Source of the DNA: Sagittula sp. P11
Lineage (GTDB): Bacteria; Pseudomonadota; Alphaproteobacteria; Rhodobacterales; Rhodobacteraceae
Reading direction: 5' to 3'
DNA: 64,000 nucleotides
Assembly: GCF_002814095.1 (NCBI RefSeq)
Contig: NZ_CP021913.1
Span: 4,560,103 to 4,624,102 of the forward strand
Shown: piece after piece, positions 54,749-64,000 of the stretch
How the letters are laid out: each line of letters begins with the position of its first letter
Position numbering within the stretch: position 1 is the stretch's first letter
Made by a program: the position numbers and the translations under genes
Notes under the pieces: model-generated
Databases searched by the model: none
Seen by the model: only the letters and a program-made list of their open reading frames with translations
What the model was told of the DNA's origin: nothing

Positions 54749-56832
54749 GCTGACGAGAAACGGAAAAGCGCCAGCCTGGGCCGCGCAGGGCTGGCGCCAA
54801 GCCACAGGCGTTGCCCGGCGCGCTCCCTCGCCGTCTCCACCCGCAATCCGTCCGACGTGCTCCAAAGCGCGACGGACCCGGTAACACCGAGCATGACAGG
54901 ATCGAAGACGCGGCATTCGCCGGTGATGGCGATCTCGACGCTGCTGACGACAATCTGGCCGGCCTCGCAACGGGTCAGCAATTCGGCCGCGCGTTTGCCC
55001 TGAACGTGGATCACCGGGCCGACCTCGCTCGCCGCTTCTGCCAGCCGATTGGCGACCGCACCCGGCCACCGTTGTGCTGCATCCGCCTGCGTGCCACTGC
55101 GTCCGTCGTTCTCTAGCCAGTTGTCGGCGATGAAGCCCGCCCCCTGATCACGCGACAGGCCCCGGCCCTCAGACGTCATGACACCGACCAGCGTGCCGTT
55201 GTCGGCGATCAGCACATCCGGCCTCTGGGTCTGGGACCAGAGTGCGACGGCCACCGCCATAGGGATCAGTCCCGCGAGCCGCGCTCGCCCCCGCCACAGG
55301 CAGAGGAACAGCCCGCCCGCCGCAATCATCGGCAGAACGGCCGGGCCGGGCGCCACGACAGGCCTCACCGATCCGGGCCAGTCCGCGACGACACGCGCGA
55401 CCCCGAGGATCCAGTCCAGCCCCAGCGCCATGACATGCAACGCCATCCAGTCCAGACCGAACGGCATCAGCAGCCCCGCGACCACGCCCAGTGGCACGAC
55501 GGCGACGCCCATCACCGGCACCGACACGAGGTTCGCCAGCAGTCCGTAGACCGACGCCTGGTTGAAATGCGCCATGCCGACCGGTGCCGTCGCCGCGCCT
55601 GCGACGGCTGACGAGACGATGACGGACAGCACCGGGCCAAGCCAGCCGGGCCATTTCCTGCCCGCGCGCGCGGCGCTCAGCCGTTCGAAGACCGCGACCA
55701 GCGCCGTCGTCGCGGCAAAGGACATCTGGAAACCCGGCCCCAGCAACGCCTCGGGCTGCACGACCAGCACCACCAGTGCCGCGATGGCGACGGAGCGCAG
55801 CGATAATACCCGCCGGTCCAGCAGCAGCGCGGTCAGCGCGGCGGCCACCATGATGAAGGCGCGCTCGGTCGCGACATTGCCGCCCGAGAGCGCGAGGTAG
55901 GCCGCCGCAGCCACAAGCGCGCCGACAGCAGCGATCTTCTTGACCGGCCAGTGGTGTCGCGCGCGGGGCACCAGCAACAGGGCGAGGCGCAGTGTGCCAA
56001 AGACGAAGCCCGCCAGCAGCCCCATGTGCAGCCCGGAAATGGCCAGCAGATGCGCGAGGTTGGTGTCCCGCAGGTCCTGCAAAGTCTCCTTCCCCATGCC
56101 CGCACGATCCCCGGTCATGATCGCGGCGGCAAAGGCGCCGGTCTCTCCCTCCAGAACCGATTGCACATGCGCCGACAGCGCCATGCGCGCCCGGGTAATG
56201 GGCAGGCCGGAGTGCAGCCCTTCGGACGGCGGTTCGAGCATCAGGACCGGCGTGCGCGTGTAACCCACGGCTCCGATCTGCTGAAACCAGGCATGGCGGC
56301 GGAAATCGAAGCCGCCGGGCTCTACCGCGCCGCCGGGCGGGCCGAGATGACCGGTCAGGATCACCGTCATGCCGGGCAGCGGATCGAGCGGTTGCAGGTC
56401 GCCATGCAGGGACACGCGGACATGGCGCGGCACATCACCGGGGTCCATCCGCTCCAGCACCACCTGGTCGAGCGTCAGGCGCATGGCGTCGGAGGCGGAG
56501 CGGTCGATCTCCACCACGCGGCCTTGGATGGCGCCGTAGTAACGGAAGTCGATGACCGGGCCGGCAACAGCATGGGCGCGCAGCCCGGCGAGGCCGAATC
56601 CCACACAGATCAGCCCGAAGGCCGCCAGCAGCGGGCCGGCCACCTCACCCCTTGCGTGCAGCACGATCAGCCCGCCCGGCAGGAACGCCAGCCACAACAT
56701 GAGGACCGGCGGTTCCCACTTGATCTGGAAGTAGAGGCCGATCCCGCAGCCCAGCATGACCGGCACCCATGGAAAGAGGCAGCCGCGCTGCGCCCCCATC
56801 GCTTCGGCGAACCGGCGGAAAAACCACGTCAT
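54742..56832 (-). CDS. comEC: DNA-uptake channel protein ComEC/Rec2
   Basis: A 696-residue membrane protein: N-terminal helices and DUF4131 soluble segment (about 100-210), then the Competence domain with [14 protein letters not shown] and many helices (about 230-520). The C-terminal part (about 540-696) fits the metallo-beta-lactamase-like region but lacks the HxHxDH metal motif. It would pass single-stranded DNA across the inner membrane. Other com genes are not in view. ATG 56832 preferred; GTG 56862 is in frame. Confidence 0.88.
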   Translation of the reverse strand: MTWFFRRFAEAMGAQRGCLFPWVPVMLGCGIGLYFQIKWEPPVLMLWLAFLPGGLIVLHARGEVAGPLLAAFGLICVGFGLAGLRAHAVAGPVIDFRYYGAIQGRVVEIDRSASDAMRLTLDQVVLERMDPGDVPRHVRVSLHGDLQPLDPLPGMTVILTGHLGPPGGAVEPGGFDFRRHAWFQQIGAVGYTRTPVLMLEPPSEGLHSGLPITRARMALSAHVQSVLEGETGAFAAAIMTGDRAGMGKETLQDLRDTNLAHLLAISGLHMGLLAGFVFGTLRLALLLVPRARHHWPVKKIAAVGALVAAAAYLALSGGNVATERAFIMVAAALTALLLDRRVLSLRSVAIAALVVLVVQPEALLGPGFQMSFAATTALVAVFERLSAARAGRKWPGWLGPVLSVIVSSAVAGAATAPVGMAHFNQASVYGLLANLVSVPVMGVAVVPLGVVAGLLMPFGLDWMALHVMALGLDWILGVARVVADWPGSVRPVVAPGPAVLPMIAAGGLFLCLWRGRARLAGLIPMAVAVALWSQTQRPDVLIADNGTLVGVMTSEGRGLSRDQGAGFIADNWLENDGRSGTQADAAQRWPGAVANRLAEAASEVGPVIHVQGKRAAELLTRCEAGQIVVSSVEIAITGECRVFDPVMLGVTGSVALWSTSDGLRVETARERAGQRLWLGASPARPRLALFRFSSAQ

Positions 56833-56925
56833 CGGCAGGCAGACCCCTGCTTGCCCCGGCACCGGGGGCCGGGTTAGGTACGCGCAAACTCTATTCCCGC
56901 CATCCTTAGGATAAGGTTAACCAAG

Positions 56926-58347
56926 ATGTCCGCCGCTCCGTCCCGGGTCGTCACCCGCTTTGCCCCTTCGCCCACCGGTTTCCTTCACATCGGTGGAGCG
57001 CGCACGGCCCTGTTCAACTGGCTCTACGCGCGCGGGCGTGACGGATTGTTCCTGCTGCGGATCGAGGACACGGACCGCGCCCGATCCACGCCCGAGGCGA
57101 CGGAGGCAATCCTGAAGGGGCTGGCCTGGCTTGGCCTTGACCACGATGGCGAGGTCATCAGCCAGTTCGAGCGCGCCGACCGCCACGCCGAGGTCGCGCA
57201 TGAGCTGCTGGCGAAAGGCGCGGCCTACAAGTGCTTCTCCACGCAGGAAGAGATCGAGGCCTTCCGCGAGGCCGCCCGCGCCGAAGGACGCTCCACCCTG
57301 TTCCAGAGCCCGTGGCGCGACGCCGATCCCGCCACGCACCCGGATCTCCCCTATGTCGTCCGCCTGAAGACCCCGCAGGAGGGTGAGACCGTGATCCGCG
57401 ACGAGGTGCAGGGCACGGTGAAGATCCGCAACGACCAGCTCGACGACATGGTGCTGCTGCGGTCCGACGGCACGCCGGTCTACATGCTGGCGGTAGTGGT
57501 CGACGATCACGACATGGGCGTGACCCACGTGATCCGCGGCGACGACCACCTCAACAACGCCGCGCGCCAGATGGGCATCTACACCGGGATGGGATGGGAC
57601 CTGCCCGTCTATGCGCACATCCCGCTGATCCACGGACCGGACGGCAAGAAGCTCTCGAAGCGGCACGGCGCGCTTGGCGCGGACGAATACCAGAAGATGG
57701 GCTACCCGGCCGCAGGCATGCGCAATTACCTCGCCCGGCTCGGCTGGAGCCACGGCGACGACGAATTCTTTACCGACGATCAGGCAAAAGAATGGTTCGA
57801 TCTGAATGGAATCGGCAAGTCGCCCGCACGTTTCGACTTCAAGAAACTCGAAAACCTGTGCGGTCAGCATATCGCCGTCGCGGAGGATGCCGCGTTGCTG
57901 CAAGAAATCGAGGCTTTCCTCGACGCAACCGGGCGTGAACCGCTGTCCACGGAACAGCACGACGGCCTGCTGCGCGGCATGTACAGCCTGAAAGAGCGCG
58001 CAAAGTCCTTCCCGGAACTTCTTGAAAAAGCGGAATTTATCCTTGCATCCCGGCCCATTTCGCCGGACGAGAAGGCAGATAAGGCGCTCGACACGGTATC
58101 CCGTGGTATACTGGGCAAGTTGACGCCGCACTTGCAAAATGCTAGCTGGACGCGAGATGAATTGGAGGCGGAGATGAACCGCTTCTGCGAAGAACAAGGG
58201 ACCAAGTTCGGCAAGCTTGCAGCGCCGCTTCGCGCGGCCTTGGCGGGCCGGTCCGTGACTCCTTCGGTCTTCGACATGATGCTGGTCCTGGGACAGGAGG
58301 AGAGCCTCGCCCGTCTTCAGGACCAGGCGGCCGACGGGGGCGCGTAA
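56926..58347 (+). CDS. gltX: glutamate--tRNA ligase
   Basis: A 473-residue class I synthetase with the HIGH motif in [14 protein letters not shown] (17-30) and KLSKR in [11 protein letters not shown] (about 242-246). The C-terminal anticodon-binding region ends [20 protein letters not shown]. It charges tRNA-Glu. Divergent from comEC across 60-90 bp. gltA follows in the same direction. Confidence 0.96.
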   Translation: MSAAPSRVVTRFAPSPTGFLHIGGARTALFNWLYARGRDGLFLLRIEDTDRARSTPEATEAILKGLAWLGLDHDGEVISQFERADRHAEVAHELLAKGAAYKCFSTQEEIEAFREAARAEGRSTLFQSPWRDADPATHPDLPYVVRLKTPQEGETVIRDEVQGTVKIRNDQLDDMVLLRSDGTPVYMLAVVVDDHDMGVTHVIRGDDHLNNAARQMGIYTGMGWDLPVYAHIPLIHGPDGKKLSKRHGALGADEYQKMGYPAAGMRNYLARLGWSHGDDEFFTDDQAKEWFDLNGIGKSPARFDFKKLENLCGQHIAVAEDAALLQEIEAFLDATGREPLSTEQHDGLLRGMYSLKERAKSFPELLEKAEFILASRPISPDEKADKALDTVSRGILGKLTPHLQNASWTRDELEAEMNRFCEEQGTKFGKLAAPLRAALAGRSVTPSVFDMMLVLGQEESLARLQDQAADGGA

Positions 58348-58379
58348 CGCGCACCTCGGCCATGTGAGACCTACCCGGT

Positions 58380-58400
58380 CGGGCCGTCCGATGCGGCCCG
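58380..58400 (+). other. hairpin between gltX and gltA
   Basis: CGGGCCG-N7-CGGCCCG, a perfect 7-bp stem 33-53 bp after gltX and ahead of gltA; no T-run, so termination is uncertain. Confidence 0.35.
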
Positions 58401-58430
58401 GCTCCACCATTTAAGGCAAGGATGACAAGC

Positions 58431-59726
58431 ATGGCTGACGCCCAGAAGACTGCGACTCTGACCCTGGAGGGCAAGAGCTACGAGTTGCCCGTCCACTCCC
58501 CGACCGCCGGCCCCGATGTCATCGACATCCGCAAGCTATACGGTCAGGCCGGTGTGTTCACCTACGATCCGGGTTTCACTTCCACCGCGTCCTGCGATTC
58601 CACCATCACCTTCATCGACGGTGAGAAGGGCGAATTGCTGCACCGCGGCTATCCCATCGACCAGCTCGCCAGCAAGTCGCATTACCTCGAGGTCTGCTTC
58701 CTGCTGCTTTACGGCTACCTGCCGAAGGCCGAGGAGCTGGAGCATTTCGAAAGCACCATCACCCGCCACACGATGCTGCACGAGCAGATGCAGTACTTCT
58801 TCCGCGGCTTCCGCCGTGACGCGCATCCGATGGCGGTCATGGTGGGCGTGGTCGGTGCCATGGCGGCCTTCTACCACGACTCGACCGACATCAACGACGA
58901 GCGGGAGCGCGAGATCGCCTCGCACCGCCTGATCGCCAAGATGCCGACCATCGCGGCCTGGGCCTACAAATACTCGATCGGCCAGCCCTTCGTGTACCCG
59001 CGCAACGACCTCGATTACGCGGCGAACTTCCTGCACATGTGTTTCTCCGTTCCGGCGGAACGCTATGATGTCGACCCGATCCTGTCGCGCGCGATGGACC
59101 GGATCTTCACGCTGCACGCAGACCACGAACAGAACGCCTCGACCTCCACGGTGCGCCTGGCGTCCTCGTCCGGGGCCAACCCCTTTGCCTGCATCGCCGC
59201 CGGTGTGGCCTGCCTCTGGGGTCCGGCCCACGGTGGCGCCAACCAGGCCTGCCTCGAGATGCTCAAGGAAATCGGCAGCCCGGAGAAGATCCCGGAATAC
59301 ATCGCCCGCGCCAAGGACAAGAGCGACCCGTTCCGCCTGATGGGCTTCGGCCACCGCGTCTACAAGAACTTCGACCCGCGCGCGACGGTGATGAAGCAGT
59401 CCGCCGACGAGGTGCTGGACCTGCTGGGGGTGGAGAACAACCCGATCCTCGCCACCGCGAAGGAGCTCGAACAGCAGGCGCTGGCCGATCCCTACTTTGC
59501 CGAGAAGAAGCTGTTCCCCAACGTCGACTTCTATTCGGGCATCATTCTCGAGGCGATGGGCTTCCCGACCTCCATGTTCACCCCGATCTTCGCGCTGTCG
59601 CGCACCGTCGGCTGGGTGTCCCAGTGGAAGGAAATGCTGGCCGATCCGCAGAACAAGATCGGCCGTCCGCGTCAGCTCTACCTCGGCGAAACCGCACGCG
59701 ACTACGTCGATATCGAGAACCGCTGA
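58431..59726 (+). CDS. gltA: citrate synthase
   Basis: A 431-residue type II citrate synthase. It contains the catalytic signatures [15 protein letters not shown] and [15 protein letters not shown] (His near residue 270-275) and [13 protein letters not shown] (the His of GFGHRVY). It joins acetyl-CoA and oxaloacetate as the first TCA step. The start MADAQK at 58431 has AAGG upstream; an ATG at 58422 is in frame. It ends in a strong terminator. Confidence 0.96.
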   Translation: MADAQKTATLTLEGKSYELPVHSPTAGPDVIDIRKLYGQAGVFTYDPGFTSTASCDSTITFIDGEKGELLHRGYPIDQLASKSHYLEVCFLLLYGYLPKAEELEHFESTITRHTMLHEQMQYFFRGFRRDAHPMAVMVGVVGAMAAFYHDSTDINDEREREIASHRLIAKMPTIAAWAYKYSIGQPFVYPRNDLDYAANFLHMCFSVPAERYDVDPILSRAMDRIFTLHADHEQNASTSTVRLASSSGANPFACIAAGVACLWGPAHGGANQACLEMLKEIGSPEKIPEYIARAKDKSDPFRLMGFGHRVYKNFDPRATVMKQSADEVLDLLGVENNPILATAKELEQQALADPYFAEKKLFPNVDFYSGIILEAMGFPTSMFTPIFALSRTVGWVSQWKEMLADPQNKIGRPRQLYLGETARDYVDIENR

Positions 59727-59745
59727 CATCGGTCAGATCAACAAG

Positions 59746-59776
59746 AAACCCCCGGAGCCTGCGCTCCGGGGGTTTT
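59746..59776 (+). terminator. rho-independent terminator of gltA
   Basis: A 13-bp perfect stem AAACCCCCGGAGC/GCTCCGGGGGTTT, loop CTGC, then TT; A/T-rich on both sides so it may also act on the convergent gene. Confidence 0.88.
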
Positions 59777-59813
59777 GCTTTGCAGTCGTCAGCGTGCCGT
59801 CAGGCCGTCCGGA

Positions 59814-60590
59814 TCAGCGCCCTTCGTAGACCGCGGGCCGCTTCTCCATGAAGGCCACGACACCTTCCTTGAAGTCCCGCGTCTTGCCGCATTCCCCCTG
59901 CAGGCGCGACTCGACCGCAAGCTGCTCTTCCAGCGTGTTGTCCGTGGCGGCATAGAGCGCCTGCTTGACCCGCGCATAGGCCGCCGTCGGCCCCTTGGCG
60001 AGCGCTGCGGCACGTTGGGCCACATGGTCGCGGAACGTGTCGTCCGGCACGGCCTCCCAGATCATGCCCCATTGGTCGGCCTGCGTGGCGGTCACCTTCT
60101 CGGCAAACAGCGCGGCCCCCATGGCCTTGGCCAGCCCGATCTGGCGCGGCAGGAACCACGTCCCGCCCGCGTCCGGAATCAGGCCGATCTTGGTGAAGGC
60201 CTGCATGAAAAAGGCGGACTCGGTGGCGATCACAACGTCGGCGGCCAGCGCGAGGTTGGCCCCTGCCCCAGCCGCCGCGCCGTTCACCGCGCAGATCGTC
60301 GGCACCGGGCAGTCGTAGATCGACTTCAGCATCGGCACATATTCGTCGCGCAATACCCGTTCCAGATCGAGGTTGGCCGCCGTCTCCCTATCGCCGAGGT
60401 CTTGGCCCGAGCAGAACGCCCGCCCCTCGCCGGTCATCACCACCACACGCGCCTCGCGACCGCCCGCACCGAAGGCGTCGGCAATCTCGGCCCGCATCTG
60501 GGTGTTGAGCGCGTTCATGACCTCGGGCCGGTTCAGCGTGATCGTCGCGATATCGTCCTGAACGGCGTAATTGATCGTTTCGTAAATCAT
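59814..60590 (-). CDS. enoyl-CoA hydratase/isomerase family protein (PaaG-like)
   Basis: A 258-residue crotonase with the oxyanion-hole segments AFCSGQDLGD (about 58-67) and AVNGAAAGAGANLALAAD (about 96-113). SGQDLGD with Asp in place of a second Glu favours a PaaG-type 1,2-epoxyphenylacetyl-CoA isomerase or related isomerase over a simple hydratase. No other paa genes are adjacent. ATG 60590 follows GGAG. Confidence 0.85.
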   Translation of the reverse strand: MIYETINYAVQDDIATITLNRPEVMNALNTQMRAEIADAFGAGGREARVVVMTGEGRAFCSGQDLGDRETAANLDLERVLRDEYVPMLKSIYDCPVPTICAVNGAAAGAGANLALAADVVIATESAFFMQAFTKIGLIPDAGGTWFLPRQIGLAKAMGAALFAEKVTATQADQWGMIWEAVPDDTFRDHVAQRAAALAKGPTAAYARVKQALYAATDNTLEEQLAVESRLQGECGKTRDFKEGVVAFMEKRPAVYEGR

Positions 60591-60845
60591 CGGGCATCTC
60601 CTCTGTCGGAGCGCATCAAACACCGGGGCGTGGGGATTGGCAAAGTGAAACGCCACGTCCCGAAGCCAGGATTTTCATGGGTGTTTGCCGCCCTGCCTGG
60701 CCCGAGCCTTGAAGGCGATGCGGACGACCGAACATGGGCCGGTTTGATCCGATGACGGACTGGGGCAACCCGATCACACAACGCCTGCAAACACGGCTCA
60801 CACATGGGCGTGGCAAGCCCACACTCCACGTCACCCGCAGTTACG

Positions 60846-61340
60846 TCAGTTGTCCAGCAGTTCTTCCAGCCGCCGCCGCTCGTCGTCAGACAGCCCGTCC
60901 TGAACGGTTTCGGGGGCCTGCGACCGACGCCGGATATAGGCCACGCCCATCCCCATGGCGATCAGGAACATCAGCGGTCCGGCGGCCCAGAGAAGCCAGT
61001 TCCACCCGCCCGTCGTGGGCTTCAGCAGCACGAACTCGCCGTAGCGGTCGACGATGAAGTCCACGGCTTCGGCATCGGTATCGCCCGCCACAAGCCGTTC
61101 CCGCACCAGCAGCCGCAGGTCCCGCGCGAGCGACGCGTTGCTGTCGTCGATGCTTTCGTTCTGGCAGACGAGGCAGCGCAGGCCGGCGGAAATCTCACGG
61201 GCGCGGGCCTCAAGTGCCGGATCGTCCAGAACCTCGTCCGGTTGCACCGCAATCGCCACGCTGGCGACAAGGGCGAAGACCATGGCCAGCAAACCCAGCG
61301 GGCCCGTGAGCCGCAGCTTGATGCCAGACACCACGCTCAT
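60846..61340 (-). CDS. ccmH: cytochrome c maturation protein CcmH
   Basis: A 164-residue protein with an N-terminal membrane or signal segment, the CXXC motif RCLVCQNESI (Cys56, Cys59) and a C-terminal membrane helix (WNWLLWAAGPLMFLIAMGMG). With CcmF it handles reduced apocytochrome during haem attachment in the periplasm. ATG 61340 overlaps the ccmF stop by 4 bp. It would serve the c-type cytochromes at 32.2-33.5 kb. Confidence 0.92.
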   Translation of the reverse strand: MSVVSGIKLRLTGPLGLLAMVFALVASVAIAVQPDEVLDDPALEARAREISAGLRCLVCQNESIDDSNASLARDLRLLVRERLVAGDTDAEAVDFIVDRYGEFVLLKPTTGGWNWLLWAAGPLMFLIAMGMGVAYIRRRSQAPETVQDGLSDDERRRLEELLDN

Positions 61341-63304
61341 TCTGCCGGGACGCCCTGGATGCGCGCCGTCTTGCGGGCGCCTGCCGCGACGCGGTACCGC
61401 CGGTCGCTCAGGCTCAGCAGGCCGCCGATGGCCATCAGGATGCACCCGCCCCAGATCCAGTTCGCCAGGGGCTTGATGTACGACCGCATGACCCAGCCGC
61501 CGTTGTCCTGCGGATCGCCGATCACGACGTAGACGTCACGCAGGAAACGGTAGTCGATGGCCGCTTCGGTGGTGGGCATCTGCTGCACCGGGTAGGTCCG
61601 CTTTTCGGGGAAGAGGCGCGCGACCTCGGTGCCGTCCTGCGACAGGATCACCTCGCCCGTCGTGGACATGTAGTTCGGTCCCTGCACGCGCTGCACGTCC
61701 GCCAGTTCGAGGGTGTAGGCGCCGACCTCGAAGGGCTCGCCCACCTGTGCGACACGGATGTCCTCCTGCTGCCAGGCCAGAAGGCCCGAGACGCCGAGGA
61801 TCGTGATGCCAAGCCCCGCATGGGCTACGGTCTTGCCCCAGTCGGCGCGCGGCAGACGCAAAAGGCGGCTGACTTCCCGCTTCTGCCCCGTGCGGCTCCA
61901 GAGGTCCGTCAGAGCGCCGGCAATGACCCATGTGCCGAGGAAGACCCCCACCGGGCCAAGCAGCGTGCGTCCGGTCTGCATCGACCAGACAAGACCTGCC
62001 AGCGCCACGGCGAGCACGAAGGCCGGGACCAGTTGTCGCGTGACGCGGCTGAGCGACCCGCGCTTCCATGCCAGCATCGAGCCCACCGGCAGGATCAGGC
62101 CAAGCACGATCATGAAGGGCGTGAAGGCCATCTCGAAGAACGGCGCGCCGACCGACAGTTTCCGGCCGAATGCCATCTCCGCGACCAGCGGCCACATCGT
62201 GCCCACGAAGACCACGAAGGAAGACACCGCCAGCAGGATATTGTTCGCCACCAGCGCGGATTCCCGGCTGACGACGCCGAAGATGCCCTTCGCGTCCATG
62301 GTCGATGCGCGCGCCGCGAACAGCGTCAGCGCCCCGCCGGTAAAGAACACCAGGATGCCAAGGATGAAGACCCCGCGTTCGGGATCGTTGGCAAAGGCGT
62401 GCACGGAGGTCAGGACCCCCGAACGCACGATGAACGTTCCGATCAGCGAGAACCCGAAGGCCAGGATCGCCAGCAGCACCGTCCAGCTTTTCAGGGCCTC
62501 GCGCTTCTCGACCACAATGGCCGAGTGCAGCAGCGCTGCCGCGAAGAGCCAGGGCATGAAGGAGGCGTTCTCGACCGGATCCCAGAACCAGAAGCCGCCC
62601 CAGCCCAGCTCGTAGTAGGCCCACCACGACCCCAGCGCGATGCCGATGGTCAGGAAGACCCAGGCGGCCAGCGTCCAGGGGCGCACCCAGCGACCCCAGG
62701 CGGCGTCCACGCGCCCCTCGATCAGGGCGGCGACGGCAAAGCTGAAGCAGATCGAAAGGCCCACGTAGCCGAGGTAGAGGAACGGCGGATGGAAGGCGAG
62801 CCCGGGGTCCTGCAGGAGCGGGTTCAGGTCCTGCCCGTCCAAGGGCGGAATCGCCATGCGCAGGAAGGGGTTGGACGTGAACAGGATGAAGGCAAAGAAG
62901 GCCGCGGCGATCAGCGACTGGATGGCCAGCACCCGCGCGCGGAGCGTCGGCGGCAGGTTGCCCCCGAACCACGCGGCCATCGCCCCGAAGAGCGCCAGGA
63001 TCAGCACCCACAGCAGCATGGAGCCCTCGTGGTTGCCCCAGACGCCGGAGAACTTGTAGAGCAGCGGCTTGGCCGAATGGCTGTTCAGCACCACGAGCCG
63101 CAGCGAGAAGTCGGACACCACAAAGGAATAGGTCAGCGCCGCGAAGGATCCCGCCACCAGCAGGAATTGCGCCGTCGCGGCGGGTTCGGCCACGGCCATC
63201 CATCCCGGCCACCTTCGATGCGCCCCTATCAGCGGCACGGTCGCCTGCACGAGGCTGACGAGAAAGGCGAGGATGAGGGCGAAGTGTCCGAGCTCTGCAA
63301 TCAT
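61337..63304 (-). CDS. ccmF: haem lyase subunit CcmF
   Basis: A 655-residue polytopic protein with the tryptophan-rich WWD-type haem region (GGFWFWDPVENASFMPWL, about residues 227-244), and conserved histidines such as WGNHEGSMLLW. It attaches haem to apocytochromes. Start ATG 63304 at MIAELGHFAL; a long upstream in-frame stretch is not family-like. ccmH follows with a 4-bp overlap. Confidence 0.94.
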   Translation of the reverse strand: MIAELGHFALILAFLVSLVQATVPLIGAHRRWPGWMAVAEPAATAQFLLVAGSFAALTYSFVVSDFSLRLVVLNSHSAKPLLYKFSGVWGNHEGSMLLWVLILALFGAMAAWFGGNLPPTLRARVLAIQSLIAAAFFAFILFTSNPFLRMAIPPLDGQDLNPLLQDPGLAFHPPFLYLGYVGLSICFSFAVAALIEGRVDAAWGRWVRPWTLAAWVFLTIGIALGSWWAYYELGWGGFWFWDPVENASFMPWLFAAALLHSAIVVEKREALKSWTVLLAILAFGFSLIGTFIVRSGVLTSVHAFANDPERGVFILGILVFFTGGALTLFAARASTMDAKGIFGVVSRESALVANNILLAVSSFVVFVGTMWPLVAEMAFGRKLSVGAPFFEMAFTPFMIVLGLILPVGSMLAWKRGSLSRVTRQLVPAFVLAVALAGLVWSMQTGRTLLGPVGVFLGTWVIAGALTDLWSRTGQKREVSRLLRLPRADWGKTVAHAGLGITILGVSGLLAWQQEDIRVAQVGEPFEVGAYTLELADVQRVQGPNYMSTTGEVILSQDGTEVARLFPEKRTYPVQQMPTTEAAIDYRFLRDVYVVIGDPQDNGGWVMRSYIKPLANWIWGGCILMAIGGLLSLSDRRYRVAAGARKTARIQGVPAE

Positions 63305-63427
63305 ACCGCCGGTTATAGGAGGCAGGCCAAGCCGGGCCAAACGAAATCGCGCGGATCGGGCGTTCACTTTGTCGCGGGGGCCCGTCACCCTCCGCCTGTC
63401 CGCCGTCTTAACTGGATGCCCCGCCAA

Positions 63428-63462
63428 CAGAAAACAGGCGCCGGCCCACAGCCGACGCCTGT
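63428..63462 (-). terminator. rho-independent terminator of the holin gene
   Basis: On the minus strand, ACAGGCG/CGCCTGT plus inner CGGC/GCCG form the stem, followed by TTTTCTGTT. It lies 36 bp after the holin stop. Confidence 0.75.
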
Positions 63463-63497
63463 CATGCCTATATCCCCTAGGACGACAAAAGGGGCCG

Positions 63498-64000
63498 TCA
63501 GGACGCCTTTCGCCAATCGTTCAAGGCGGCGTTGTCGGCGGGGGTCTCGAACGCTTCGGGCTCTTCGGCACCGGCGTTCACCTGCGCCCCGCCCCTCAGG
63601 GCCTCCACGTCGCGCACGGTCTGCACCACCTGCGGCACGGCGGCCATGGTCACCGCGATCTCGCGCTGGAACTCCTGTCCCTTCGCCTGATGGCGGGCGC
63701 CGAAATAGAAGCTGACGATCGCCCCCAAAAGCCACCACAGCGGCTCCGGCACCAGTGCGATCCCGGCCATCCGCGCCGCGAACCACACCGGATCGACCAT
63801 CGCCGCCACGAAAAGCCCCATGGTGCCAAGCGCCATGGCGGGGCGCGGGATGCGGTTCAGCGCATCCATCAGGCGGTCGAACCAGCCGCGATCCGCAACC
63901 CGGAACTCCGTCCCGAACTGGCCGAGCGCGGCCTGCTGGGCGACCGCCTCGCGCACCGCGTCCTTCTCCGCGTTCACCCGGAAGACCTCGGCGGTGTCGG
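63498..64000 (-). CDS. 3TM holin of the gene-transfer-agent type (partial)
   Basis: The readable part is at least 160 residues: an amphipathic N-terminal helix (AEKDAVREAVAQQAALGQFGTEF), then membrane segments around LGTMGLFVAAMVDPVWFAARMAG and WWLLGAIVSFYFG, with a charged C-terminal tail (FGARHQAKGQEF, VRDVEALRGG). This matches the GTA_holin_3TM family, used to release gene transfer agents from Rhodobacterales cells. The frame stays open to the window end, so the true start is outside. A lysis endolysin gene would be expected next to it. Confidence 0.75.
   Translation of the reverse strand, partial: DTAEVFRVNAEKDAVREAVAQQAALGQFGTEFRVADRGWFDRLMDALNRIPRPAMALGTMGLFVAAMVDPVWFAARMAGIALVPEPLWWLLGAIVSFYFGARHQAKGQEFQREIAVTMAAVPQVVQTVRDVEALRGGAQVNAGAEEPEAFETPADNAALNDWRKAS

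Overview
The window is a compact, GC-rich stretch of core bacterial chromosome. It has long open frames on both strands, 1-4 bp ATGA/GTGA/TGATG overlaps between co-directed genes, and almost no repeats. Gene content points to an alphaproteobacterium of the Rhodobacteraceae (roseobacter group). The indicators are dusB(nifR3)-ntrB-ntrC next to ntrYX, a fused ispDF, DUF6456 and DUF6477 proteins, a non-pyrrolysine MttB homologue, separate homocysteine-methyltransferase and corrinoid proteins, a GTA-type 3TM holin, and a GTTC-N7-GTTC type SOS box at lexA. No tRNA, rRNA, CRISPR array, insertion sequence or prophage was seen.

Layout. 0-12 kb: an MprF-like aminoacyl-lipid synthase/flippase, two EamA exporters, a FadL-type porin, two small P-loop proteins, a beta-hydroxyacid dehydrogenase, a penicillin-acylase family enzyme coupled to an aminoglycoside-phosphotransferase-like protein, and an inverted pair of REP-like intergenic repeats. 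12-25 kb, minus strand: hflX, hfq, trkH, trkA, a lipoprotein, ntrX, ntrY, ntrC, ntrB and dusB. This is the nitrogen and redox regulatory block next to potassium uptake. 25-28.5 kb, plus strand: ispDF-pgpA-cinA, then amtB.

28.5-38 kb: an MmgE/PrpD protein, two low-complexity hypothetical proteins, a COQ10/RatA-like START protein, hpt, a cytochrome c' followed directly by a di-haem cytochrome c, lipA, a catalase, and the DUF6456 and DUF6477 proteins. 38-47.6 kb: a one-carbon and methyl-transfer neighbourhood (MttB homologue, homocysteine methyltransferase, radical SAM protein, corrinoid protein, an unlisted 58-residue membrane protein, DUF1638), with a Lin0512 gene pair and guaA between. The homocysteine methyltransferase and corrinoid protein look like separate parts of a split MetH.

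47.6-64 kb: a divergent polysaccharide deacetylase, then the chain trpG-trpD-ung-trpC-moaC-moeA, in which most genes overlap by 4 bp and a DNA-repair glycosylase sits inside a tryptophan operon. This is followed by lexA with its SOS box, convergent comEC, gltX, gltA, an enoyl-CoA hydratase/isomerase, ccmH-ccmF for cytochrome c maturation (serving the c-type cytochromes near 32-33.5 kb), and a GTA-type holin cut by the window end.

Most genes are ordinary core functions. The parts most worth a second look are the methyl-transfer region (split MetH, MttB homologue, small membrane protein), the loss of GAFTGA in both NtrC and NtrX, the REP-like pair, and several palindromic candidate operators.
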